Origin: Streptomyces davaonensis JCM 4913
GTDB lineage: Bacteria > Actinomycetota > Actinomycetes > Streptomycetales > Streptomycetaceae
Direction of reading: 5' to 3'
DNA length: 64,000 nucleotides
Assembly (NCBI RefSeq): GCF_000349325.1
Contig: NC_020504.1
Coordinates: forward strand, 8,846,326-8,910,325
In this document: piece after piece, positions 36,183-43,420 of the stretch
Position numbering within the stretch: the first letter of the stretch is position 1
Layout: every line of letters starts with the position of its first letter
Notes under the pieces: model-generated
What the model was told of the DNA's origin: nothing
Seen by the model: only the letters and a program-made list of their open reading frames with translations
Database searches by the model: none
Position numbers and translations under genes: made by a program

Positions 36183-38174
36183 TCAGTGGAGGGCGCGGCC
36201 GATGGGTCCCGCCACCGTGGCGTGGCCGAGGTACTCGGCGATGTTGTGCGCCCGGTCCTTGCCGTTGACGACCTCCGGCTGGTCGATGCCGCCCCAGCGG
36301 CGGTCGCGCAGGGGGCAGCCGATGGCGACCGCGTCCGCCGGGCACCAGGCGTTCACCCAGCTGTGGACGTCCTTCGGCCGGTGCGGTCCGCCCGCGAGGA
36401 GTCCTCGGTTGACCGCGTCCATGCCCAGCGGGCTGCCCACGGTGACCAGTGCGACCCGCTCGATCCCGGACGGCAGCCGGCTGAGCAGGTCCATGCCGAC
36501 GACGGTGCCCAGACTGTGGGTCACGAAGACGAGTTCGCCGCGGTCCGGCAGGGTCGCGGCCACGGTGTCCAGCACCCCGTCCCGGACGCGCGGCTCGCTC
36601 AGGTACTTCGCGACGTCCCGGAAGACGGTGTCAATGGTCCACTCGTCGAGATCCGACCGGGCGGCCACCCAGCCGAGGGCGCGGCGCAGCTTGCGGACCG
36701 CGGAGTCGAGACCCTCTTCTGCCGAGGGGCCGTCGTCCGGCATGCCGGACCTGGTCGCCGCCTCCAGGAGCAACTGCTCGTACACCTCGGTGCCTTCGGC
36801 AGGTGGCGTGCCCGCGACGGACTCCTCCCCGCCGATCAAGTTTGCCAACTGGTCGCCGTAGTACGGGAACCAGGCGTCGGCCGGGTCGAGGGTGGGAAGG
36901 CCGGCATGGGTGAGGCCCTTGTTGAGGCCGGCGGCCCATTCGCGGCGGAGGGCCTCGGGGTTCTTGCCCTGTTGGCTTCTGCCGTGCAGGAACACCAGGT
37001 GACGCTCGCCGCCGAAGGCGCCGCCGCGGGCGCGCAGGCCGGTCGCCGCCGTGCGCTCGGCCACGGCGAGTCCGGCGGGCTGGAGGTCGCCCACGGTTGC
37101 AGCCGCCTCGTGGGGCGGGGGACCGCCGAGCCCCGACTCGGGCCCCATTGCTGTCAGTAGGGCGCGTTGCGCGGGCGTCGGCCGCAAGGACGCCAGGTGG
37201 CGCAGGACGGAGCTGACGCGTACGCCCTCGTTGGCCACCCAGGAGAGCGTGTCCTCGCCGTCGCCCTGCTGCCATGCCGTGCCGTCCTTGCGCAGCGGCC
37301 GGCCGCTCGCGTCCGTCTCCGGGACGCCCAGGTGATGGAGGGCGACCACCTCCCACTGGTCGTTGAAGACCGGGGAGCCCGAATTGCCCGGCTCGGTGTC
37401 CGTCCGGTAGTGGAGGAAGTCGTCCAGCCGCGTGACCAGTTTGTTGTCGCGCAGGGCGATCTCCTTCAGCCTGCCGCTGGGGTGGCCGATGACGTTCACC
37501 AGCTCACCGAGGACCAGCTTGCCGGTGCGGACGCTGAGCCGGTTCCAGCCGAAGATCTCGCCGGGTGGTACGGCGTCGTCGGCCGGGGCGAGAGCCACCA
37601 GGGCGAAGTCCAGCGGCTCGTGGGCGAGGAAGAGTTCGGCCGGGGCGAACTCGAACCGGACGATGTCGTCGGGGGAGTTGTCGATGCCGATCTGCGCGTC
37701 GAACTCCGCGAAGCAGGTCGCGGCGAAGTCCGCGTCCGGCAGCACGTGGTGATTGGTCATCAGGAGCCGTGGAGAGACGAGGAAGCCTGTTCCCAGGGGC
37801 AGTTCGCGTCCGTCTCGGCGCAGGCTGATGCGGGCGACCGTGCGGGCGGCGCGGGCGCCTCGGGGCAGGAAGTTCGCCGCCTGGAGGTCGTTGGACAGGC
37901 CGATGATCCGTTCATGGGTCTGCGGGAGGTCCAGTGGTTCGGCGTGGATCCGGTCGACGACGGCCGTCGTCGGCACACCGCCCCGGCTGAGGATCCGCTC
38001 GGCCCGTGCGGCCAGCTCCTGCGGGGTGTCGGGGAACGGCACGCCCTGCGCCGCCCGCGCCTCGACCTGCTCCCGCGCCTTTGCCGACTCGCGGTAACGC
38101 CGGGCCGCGTCGGCGACTTGACGGCGCTGCTCCTCGTGGGACATCTCTCCTGCGGGCATGTCTACCGTGGGCAT
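36183..38174 (-). CDS. trypsin-like serine protease fused to alpha/beta-hydrolase (lipase-like) domain, 663 aa
   Basis: A helical N-terminus (about 1-90) leads to a V8/trypsin-like domain at about 100-310. Its catalytic His is H143 (MTNHHVLPDADF), the Asp probably in PLDFALVAL, and the nucleophile S265 (EPGNSGSPV). The C-terminal half (about 370-663) is a second hydrolase with LVFLHGRSQQG as first strand and elbow VFVTHSLGTVVG (S554). There is no signal peptide, so both activities would be cytoplasmic unless exported otherwise. The ATG at 38174 follows CGGAGGAGGG. It is the last gene of the minus-strand run with the peptide genes and the PatG-like protease, separated by 93 bases from the 127-aa gene. 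Confidence 0.85.
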   Translation of the reverse strand: MPTVDMPAGEMSHEEQRRQVADAARRYRESAKAREQVEARAAQGVPFPDTPQELAARAERILSRGGVPTTAVVDRIHAEPLDLPQTHERIIGLSNDLQAANFLPRGARAARTVARISLRRDGRELPLGTGFLVSPRLLMTNHHVLPDADFAATCFAEFDAQIGIDNSPDDIVRFEFAPAELFLAHEPLDFALVALAPADDAVPPGEIFGWNRLSVRTGKLVLGELVNVIGHPSGRLKEIALRDNKLVTRLDDFLHYRTDTEPGNSGSPVFNDQWEVVALHHLGVPETDASGRPLRKDGTAWQQGDGEDTLSWVANEGVRVSSVLRHLASLRPTPAQRALLTAMGPESGLGGPPPHEAAATVGDLQPAGLAVAERTAATGLRARGGAFGGERHLVFLHGRSQQGKNPEALRREWAAGLNKGLTHAGLPTLDPADAWFPYYGDQLANLIGGEESVAGTPPAEGTEVYEQLLLEAATRSGMPDDGPSAEEGLDSAVRKLRRALGWVAARSDLDEWTIDTVFRDVAKYLSEPRVRDGVLDTVAATLPDRGELVFVTHSLGTVVGMDLLSRLPSGIERVALVTVGSPLGMDAVNRGLLAGGPHRPKDVHSWVNAWCPADAVAIGCPLRDRRWGGIDQPEVVNGKDRAHNIAEYLGHATVAGPIGRALH

Positions 38175-38267
38175 GGCTTCCCTCCTCCGTGGGCTCACGA
38201 GTGGGAGCGGCAGGCACGGGTCCGGGGTCTCCGGGGCCGTGCCTGCCGGGCTGGATCTCTCGGCCGT

Positions 38268-38651
38268 CTAGACGATGCCGCCCCAGACGCAGTGGCCGCC
38301 GGGTGGGCAGCTCCAGCCGCGTGCGTCGCGGTCGGCCGAGGGAGCGGGGTCGGCGACGACGTGACCGGACGCGAACTGGGAATCCATGTAATGCCCTATG
38401 ACACCTTCGGGTTGGTCAACGGGGTCGTAAGTCCCCACGACCACCAGATAGGGCTCGTACAGGTCCCATCGGCGCTCAACGGTCGGCCCCATGATGGGGA
38501 GGTCGAGGCGTATGCCCGCGACACCGGCCGTGTCGCTCTCCGCGCGATCCGGGCCGCCGCCGTGCTCGGCGCGAGTCCTGCTTCGGGCGGCGCCGCGGGA
38601 TGCCGCACCGCGTCGTGCGGACGACTTCCTCTTGCTGGGCTCCGCGTTCAT
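38268..38651 (-). CDS. small protein of unknown family, 127 aa, in the peptide array
   Basis: The first 45 residues are Arg/Ser/Ala-rich and probably disordered. A middle part reads LDLPIMGPTVERRWDLYEPY and YLVVVGTYDPVDQPEGVIG. The C-terminus is compact and unusual, RGWSCPPGGHCVWGGIV, with two Cys, two Trp and a Gly-rich end. The ATG follows AAAGGACATCAGG. I do not recognise a family. By position between the three homologous peptides and the trypsin-lipase gene it probably belongs to the same system, as a substrate or immunity/partner protein; that is inference. It lacks the TPYQxPAxDR motif of its neighbours. Confidence 0.65.
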   Translation of the reverse strand: MNAEPSKRKSSARRGAASRGAARSRTRAEHGGGPDRAESDTAGVAGIRLDLPIMGPTVERRWDLYEPYLVVVGTYDPVDQPEGVIGHYMDSQFASGHVVADPAPSADRDARGWSCPPGGHCVWGGIV

Positions 38652-38715
38652 CCTGATGTCCTTTCAGCCGCCGTACCGGCGGTGGGCCTGAGGCCGCGCC
38701 GCCGGTCCACGGCAC

Positions 38716-38916
38716 TCAGTCGAACAGGGAGCCGATCGCCGAGCCGGCCAGGCCGAGCAGAGGCAGGATGGGCAGATTGGGCTCGACGCCGTCGGCGCCG
38801 TCCCGCTGTCCGTGGAGGTCGGCTGTGTTCCGGTCGATCGCGGGCGCCTGGTAGGGCGTCCGGAGTGGGACGACCGGCCCGTGGCCGGGACGCCGCGGTG
38901 TGAACTCGTCGTTCAT
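38716..38916 (-). CDS. small peptide of the TPYQxPAxDR family, 66 aa (peptide 4)
   Basis: Starts MNDEFTPRRPGHGPVVPLRT, followed by the shared motif TPYQAPAIDR at about residues 20-29, a variable segment and DGADGVEPN. It ends in a very hydrophobic tail LPILPLLGLAGSAIGSLFD. The layout is leader-like hydrophilic half, conserved motif, acidic DGVEP junction and hydrophobic C-terminus. It has a good ribosome binding site (GAGAGGA). Two neighbours have the same design, so this is a paralogous family. It may be a protease-processed precursor with a membrane-active or helical core. No Cys residue is present. Confidence 0.75.
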   Translation of the reverse strand: MNDEFTPRRPGHGPVVPLRTPYQAPAIDRNTADLHGQRDGADGVEPNLPILPLLGLAGSAIGSLFD

Positions 38917-38957
38917 GGCGATGTCCTCTCAGTGGGGTTCTGACGGAAAGCCCGGTC

Positions 38958-39170
38958 CTAGAGCACGGCGTCCAGGGCACCTCGCGCGGCCTTGCCGATG
39001 GCGTGCCACGGGATGTCGGACCAGCCCAGATCGGGCTCGACGCCGTCGGCGTCGGAGCCGCGGCCCAGGGAGCCGGCGGAGGTCCGGTCGACCGCGGGAG
39101 TCTGGTAGGGCGTCCGCAGTGCGGTGGTCGGCGAGGTGCGGCCCTCACGCCACTTGTCGGTCGGGGTCAT
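38958..39170 (-). CDS. small peptide of the TPYQxPAxDR family, 70 aa (peptide 3)
   Basis: The N-terminal MTPTDKWREGRTSPTTALR is followed by TPYQTPAVDR, then GRGSDADGVEPDLGW and an amphipathic C-terminal helix DIPWHAIGKAARGALDAVL. The two conserved blocks align without gaps to those of the peptides at 38716 and 39250, while the tails differ in sequence but keep length and hydrophobic or amphipathic character. An AAAGGA ribosome binding site precedes the ATG at 39170. Function unknown; candidate substrate of one or both proteases in the operon. Confidence 0.75.
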   Translation of the reverse strand: MTPTDKWREGRTSPTTALRTPYQTPAVDRTSAGSLGRGSDADGVEPDLGWSDIPWHAIGKAARGALDAVL

Positions 39171-39249
39171 GATGGTGTCCTTTCCGGTCCGGATGCCGGT
39201 GAGCGGAGCGCGCCGCCCCGCTCACCGGTGGGGGGGCCTTCAGAAGGCC

Positions 39250-39438
39250 TCAGAGCAGTACGTTCGCCACCGTCTTCAGGAGGCCGCCGAAGTCGAAGTC
39301 GGCCTCGACGCCGTTCGAATCGCTGCCGTCGACACCCCTGGTGATGGTGGGGGTGCGGTCGATCGCGGGCGTCTGGAACGGCGTCTGAAGCGCCACAGGC
39401 CGCGTGGGCCTCTCCTCGCGGGCGAAGGTGTCGTTCAT
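39250..39438 (-). CDS. small peptide of the TPYQxPAxDR family, 62 aa (peptide 2)
   Basis: Starts MNDTFAREERPTRPVALQ, which closely resembles MNDEFTPRRPGHGPVVPL of peptide 4. It continues TPFQTPAIDR, then SDSNGVEADFDFG and a short hydrophobic tail GGLLKTVANVLL. The ribosome binding site is GAGGAGA. This is the shortest of the three clear family members. The common start (MND[TE]F) together with the two motifs argues for recent tandem duplication and divergence of the tails. Confidence 0.75.
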   Translation of the reverse strand: MNDTFAREERPTRPVALQTPFQTPAIDRTPTITRGVDGSDSNGVEADFDFGGLLKTVANVLL

Positions 39439-39499
39439 CGTCGTCTCCTCTCACCTGTCGGGTGGGCCGGCGAGCGGTTGCCGCCGGTCGTCTTGCGCG

Positions 39500-39679
39500 C
39501 TAGCCGCCCATGGACCGGCACATGTCGCGGGCGGAACCGGTCATGCCCGCGCACATGGACCTGGCCGCTTCAGCACCGCGGTCCGTGGCACCGTCGGCCG
39601 GCGCCTGCCACTGGTCGCGGCGCACCGCCGGAGCCTGAACGGGAACGGCGGGCTCGGGGCGAGGTGATGTCTCATGCAT
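39500..39679 (-). CDS. small Cys-containing peptide next to the PatG-like protease, 59 aa (peptide 1)
   Basis: Starts MHETSPRPEPAVPV and carries QAPAVRRDQWQAPADG, a degenerate version of the neighbours' motif (P[VYF]Q[AT]PA[IV]xR). The C-terminal part SMCAGMTGSARDMCRSMGG contains two similar MC units, with Met and Cys unusually frequent, and ends in GlyGly. AAGGGA precedes the ATG. It is the first gene after the protease (31 bases). Candidate precursor peptide or metal/thiol-binding peptide; no characterised family is recognised. Confidence 0.65.
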   Translation of the reverse strand: MHETSPRPEPAVPVQAPAVRRDQWQAPADGATDRGAEAARSMCAGMTGSARDMCRSMGG

Positions 39680-39710
39680 GACGTCTCCCTTGTGAGGGTG
39701 AGTCCGGTGG

Positions 39711-42185
39711 TCAGAAACCGCCGATGAACTTGTGGACGGGCGCGAGGCTCACCGGGAGCTCGTCGCTGACGTCGTAGGTGAACAGGAACGAGAGATTCGC
39801 CCTGCGGTCGTTCTCGGGGTCGAAGAAGGTGATGACGACGTCCTGGCAGTCGGAACCCGGACGGCAGAACGGACTCTTGGAGACCGTGATGGTGTCCAGG
39901 GAGTAGAGGTGCTCGGCGTTGGCGCCGGGAACCTGATTGGCCGCCAGCATGCCTTCGGCCATTTCCCTGCTGACATCGAAGGCGTTGGTGCCGGCGTAGT
40001 TCATCGCCCGGTCCGCCGAGGTCTGCCCGAGGTTGCGGAACTGCCAGTAGACCTTGTCCAGGAAGGCGCGGATGGTCTTCGCCGGATCAGCCTGCTGTGC
40101 GCCGTCGACGCTCACCTTGCGGCGATCGAAGTCCTTCTTCAGCTGGGCCATGACCGCCTCGACGAAGATGTGTTCGTTCCAGGTGTAGAGGCCGCGGCTC
40201 TTCACTTCGACCACCGGCACGACCTGGCCGGAGAACAGACGCACCGTCCGGTCGGTCAGCACCCCTGGGACCGACACCCGCGAGACATACCCGGGACTCT
40301 GCCGGTCCTCGATCTGGCCGACTATGGCGTCCCGGAACGTCCGGTAGACGGTGGACACCGGAGGATACGACAGCGTTTCGAGAATGCTCGCCAGCCGGTC
40401 ACCCTGTTCGCTCACGGCCTTGTCGGCGGCGCTGCGCACCGTGTCGGGCGGTGCCTTGCGGTCCGTGATGATCGCCTGGGTCCAGTCCATCCCCACAGGC
40501 GTCTCCGCCTCCAGCGCGTAGATGGGCGTGGAGTCCATGTTCAGCGTCCAGGTGACCTTGTCGCACGCCCAGGGGTTCTTCGCCAGGTAGTCGTGGAGCT
40601 GCCGGGGGTCGTAGACGTTCGGCGCGGCCTCTTGCTCCGGGTGCTCCGCGGTGGCGGGGATGAATACCTCCGGCATCTGCTGCCGGAAGCTGTCCCGCCG
40701 GGCCTCGGTCCGGTAGTCGAAGCCGATCGTGCCGATCGCGAAGACGAACTGGCGCCCGTTGCTGTTCGCGACCGCGCCCATGCTTGCCGAGGTGCCGCCA
40801 CTCGCGTTTCCTCCGCAGGTGCCTCCGCAGTCGGGACAGGAGGGACGTACGCCCTGTTCGACCGGGACCGGCGCCGGTTGGGCCGCCGGCGGTGCGTGCG
40901 GGACGTCGGCCTGGGGAACGGGCGGTGCCGTCGGCTGTGCGGCGGGCTGCACTCCGGCCTGCGGCGCCGCCTGCTGAAAGACCGGGGGTGCGACCTGCTG
41001 GGGGGCCTGTGGCACCGGTTCGGGCACGGCGGCCGGGGCCTGGGCGGTGGCCGGAGCCGTTTGGGGGAGGGGCGGGAGAGCCGGGGGCTGGGGTGGCGGG
41101 GCGGGGGCTGTGTCCGGTGTGGCGGGCGGCGGGGCCGCGGCCGCGGACAGGCCCTCGGTCGCCTCCCCGGTGTGCGCGTGTACGGCGTTCGTGTCCATGG
41201 CGATGGCTCTTCCTTTCGGTTCGGCGTGCGTCGTCGGGGGTGGGCCGCCGATGAGACTCACCGGCTCGCCCCGGACTCCGTCGGGGACGACCGAGCCCCC
41301 CTCCCTGATCAGGTCGAAAGCCCGCGCGGCGGCGAGATGGCCGCCGAGGAGGCGACGGCACCGGGGTGCGTCGTCCGGGGCACACGGGGCGCGGCTCGCG
41401 GAGGCGAGGATCGCCCGGCCCGCGGCGAGCGGGTCCGGTTCACGGCCCTCGGCGATCTGCTGGGCGACCAGCAGTGCCGCGACCCCGGTCACCGCCGGCG
41501 TGGCGAAACTGCTGCCGGTCAGCGAGGCCAGTCCGCCGCCGGGGGCCGCGCCCTCGATGTCCCGGCCGGGAGCGAGGACGCCGTTCGACCGGTAGGCGGG
41601 GCCCCAGTTGTTGATGTCCAGGGGCGCACCGGTGGCGTCCGTCGCTCCGACGGCGAGCACAGAAGGCGTGGCGGCCGGAGCCTGGAGGCAGTCGCAGCCG
41701 TCGTTGCCGACCGCCGCGACCACGAGCACTCCTTTCTCCGCGCACCGTCGCAGCGCCCGCTCCAGCATGGCCTCGGCCCTGCCGTCCGCACTGCGCTCGC
41801 CGCCGCTGATGTTGATCACATGGGCGCCCGCCTCCACCGCCTGCTCCACCGCGCGGGCGAGGTCGAGCTGCGGCACGCGGGACACACCTCCGTCCGGGGA
41901 CTCCCGGAACACGGGGACGACGAAACCGCGGCACCGCGGGACAAGGCCCGCCACCGGGGACCCGGGTTGTCCGAACAGAAGGCTCGCCACATGCGTGCCG
42001 TGCAAGGACATCAGCCCGGCACCGGCGGCATCCGGCACCAGCGTGGGCAGGCGCGTGAGATCCGCTCCCGCGAAACACGGATGCGCGAAGTCGACGGGAC
42101 CGTCGAGCACGGCGACGCGAACCGCCGGCGTGCCCAGCAGCCCGGCTTCCCCGGGGACCGCGCGCAGTACCGACCGGACGTCCAT
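39711..42185 (-). CDS. subtilisin-like (S8) protease with PatA/PatG-type C-terminal domain, 824 aa
   Basis: Residues about 20-310 are a subtilase with D28 (VAVLDGPVD), H62 (SLHGTHVAS), the oxyanion-Asn region VVAAVGNDG and S226 (GSSFATP). A Pro/Ala/Gln-rich linker (about 330-450) ends in a Cys cluster CPDCGGTCGG. From about 475 the C-terminal domain FVFAIGTIGFDYRTEARRDS resembles the one characteristic of cyanobactin PatA/PatG maturation proteases. In those systems the proteases cut leader peptides and macrocyclise cores. Here no YcaO cyclodehydratase is present. ATG 42185 follows CGGAGGAACGG; no signal peptide. An in-frame internal ATG at 41198 with upstream GGAAG could give a separate C-terminal product. 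Confidence 0.87.
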   Translation of the reverse strand: MDVRSVLRAVPGEAGLLGTPAVRVAVLDGPVDFAHPCFAGADLTRLPTLVPDAAGAGLMSLHGTHVASLLFGQPGSPVAGLVPRCRGFVVPVFRESPDGGVSRVPQLDLARAVEQAVEAGAHVINISGGERSADGRAEAMLERALRRCAEKGVLVVAAVGNDGCDCLQAPAATPSVLAVGATDATGAPLDINNWGPAYRSNGVLAPGRDIEGAAPGGGLASLTGSSFATPAVTGVAALLVAQQIAEGREPDPLAAGRAILASASRAPCAPDDAPRCRRLLGGHLAAARAFDLIREGGSVVPDGVRGEPVSLIGGPPPTTHAEPKGRAIAMDTNAVHAHTGEATEGLSAAAAPPPATPDTAPAPPPQPPALPPLPQTAPATAQAPAAVPEPVPQAPQQVAPPVFQQAAPQAGVQPAAQPTAPPVPQADVPHAPPAAQPAPVPVEQGVRPSCPDCGGTCGGNASGGTSASMGAVANSNGRQFVFAIGTIGFDYRTEARRDSFRQQMPEVFIPATAEHPEQEAAPNVYDPRQLHDYLAKNPWACDKVTWTLNMDSTPIYALEAETPVGMDWTQAIITDRKAPPDTVRSAADKAVSEQGDRLASILETLSYPPVSTVYRTFRDAIVGQIEDRQSPGYVSRVSVPGVLTDRTVRLFSGQVVPVVEVKSRGLYTWNEHIFVEAVMAQLKKDFDRRKVSVDGAQQADPAKTIRAFLDKVYWQFRNLGQTSADRAMNYAGTNAFDVSREMAEGMLAANQVPGANAEHLYSLDTITVSKSPFCRPGSDCQDVVITFFDPENDRRANLSFLFTYDVSDELPVSLAPVHKFIGGF

Positions 42186-42463
42186 CCGTTCCTCCGTTCC
42201 CGGACCCTGTGGTCCTTTCGGCTTCGAGTCCGGTTTCCCACAGAGATGTTCCGCGGATATTCGGAGAAATATGGAATTTTTATCGAGGGGGCATTGTGGA
42301 TGCGTTCGTGGAGCGTTCAGTATGCGTTTTCGGTGTGTCGCGAAATTATTTTCAGCGGGTCGGAAAAGAGATTCCGGACGCGGCCATCGGGGCGTGCGTG
42401 CCTGGTCCGACGGGGGTACAGCGGTTGCAGCCGAAAAACGCGTCGCGCACAGTGTTAGCTGTG
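42186..42463. promoter_or_regulatory. AT-rich divergent promoter region between the protease operon and the SARP gene
   Basis: These 278 bases are clearly AT-richer than the surroundings (around 42240-42360, with TATGGAATTTTTATC and GAAATTATTTTCAG). They must contain the promoter of the minus-strand protease/peptide run and that of the SARP regulator. Confidence 0.55.
42448..42463. promoter_or_regulatory. inverted repeat abutting the SARP start codon
   Basis: CACAG-TGTTAG-CTGTG ends on the base before ATG 42464, where a ribosome binding site would be expected and is absent. It may be an autoregulatory or translational control site. Confidence 0.35.
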
Positions 42464-43174
42464 ATGAACGCAGTACGTCTCGAAATCCTGGGGCCATTTG
42501 AATTAATCCGCGGCGGGCGTTCGGTCGCCGTCCCGGTGGGGGCTCAGCGGCTGCTCGCCCTGCTCGCGGTGCGCAGTGAAGGGATTCACCGGCGGGCCGC
42601 CGCCGAGCAGCTGTGGCCGGAGTGCCCCCCGATTCGGGCCGCTGCCAACCTGAGGTCGGCCCTGTGTCAGAGCCGCAAGCTCGGGCCGCGGACCGTCGTG
42701 GTCTGCGACGGCCACCGGCTCGCGCTGTCGCCGTGTGTCGCGGTCGACCACGGGGAGGTCTGCGCCGCCGCCCGGCAGCTCCTGGAGGAGGGGGTGCGGG
42801 CCGCGCCGAGCGACCTCGACCGGCTGGTCGAGGATCTCGGCCGGCCGCTGCTCCTGGGGTGGGACGACGAGTGGCTGATACTCGAACGTGAACGCTGGGA
42901 CCAGATGCGCCTCTACGCCCTGGAGGGGCTGGCGCAGCACTTCCTCGCCCTGGACCGCTACCTGGCGGCGCATCAGGCGGCCCTCGCCGCGACCGTGGTC
43001 GACCCCTACCGGGAGACCGCCCATCGGATCGCCATCGAGGTCCATGCGGCTGAGGGCAATGTCGCCTGTGCGGTCAAGCACTATCTGGAGTACCGGAGGC
43101 TTCTTCAGCAGGAGCTTCGAGTCTCGCCGTCTCAGCGGATGACGGAGCTGATCCGGGAGCTGACCACGGCCTAG
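42464..43174 (+). CDS. SARP/AfsR-type pathway regulator, 236 aa, with a TTA codon
   Basis: The N-terminal OmpR-like winged helix (about residues 1-95) begins MNAVRLEILGPFELIRGG, with GAQRLLALLAVRSEGIHRRA and AAAEQLWPE. A bacterial transcriptional activation (BTAD) region at about 100-236 includes WLILERERWDQMRLYALEGL and YRRLLQQELRVSPSQRMTEL. SARPs activate antibiotic clusters by binding direct repeats upstream of the -35. The leucine codon at 42503-42505 is TTA, so translation should depend on the bldA tRNA. It lies upstream of and in the same direction as the type III PKS gene and is the only regulator in the cluster. Confidence 0.9.
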   Translation: MNAVRLEILGPFELIRGGRSVAVPVGAQRLLALLAVRSEGIHRRAAAEQLWPECPPIRAAANLRSALCQSRKLGPRTVVVCDGHRLALSPCVAVDHGEVCAAARQLLEEGVRAAPSDLDRLVEDLGRPLLLGWDDEWLILERERWDQMRLYALEGLAQHFLALDRYLAAHQAALAATVVDPYRETAHRIAIEVHAAEGNVACAVKHYLEYRRLLQQELRVSPSQRMTELIRELTTA

Positions 43175-43260
43175 CCTGCCCCGGCAACACCCCCTGGGTC
43201 CGGGGCTGTTGGGCGATGGCGTCGGCGTCGTTCGAGCGAGTCTGCACTGTGACCTGAGTC

Positions 43261-43270
43261 ACTCATGAGT
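43261..43270. promoter_or_regulatory. perfect 10-bp palindrome upstream of the type III PKS gene
   Basis: ACTCATGAGT is self-complementary and extends leftward into an overlapping GAGTCACTC dyad. This is a candidate operator 290 bases upstream of the first biosynthetic start. Confidence 0.3.
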
Positions 43271-43400
43271 CTCCTTGGCGTCGGCGTCCCTCCCGTGTCA
43301 CGATTTCCGCACGCCTTCCCTGCCCGAAAACAGCCCCTGGCCGGCTGTCTGGTCCGAGCAGCTGAAGTCCCCTTCCGTTGAAGGACAGGCTCAACCCGCC

Positions 43401-43420
43401 GTCAGCGTCATCTGGCTGAC
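43401..43420. promoter_or_regulatory. inverted repeat GTCAGC-N8-GCTGAC
   Basis: A perfect 6-bp dyad with an 8-base spacer lies about 140 bases before the start at 43560, close to where the main promoter of the biosynthetic operon would be expected. Role unproven. Confidence 0.3.

Noticed and set aside
36183-42185. Calling the protease-peptide operon a true cyanobactin cluster
   Set aside because: No YcaO/PatD heterocyclase, no PatE-like precursor with the usual recognition sequences and no PatF homologue are present; only the protease architecture is shared.
42209-42463. N-terminal extension of the SARP protein up to 42209
   Set aside because: SARP proteins begin at the VRLEILGPFEL strand, and the upstream 85 residues are not like the family and fall in the AT-rich divergent promoter.
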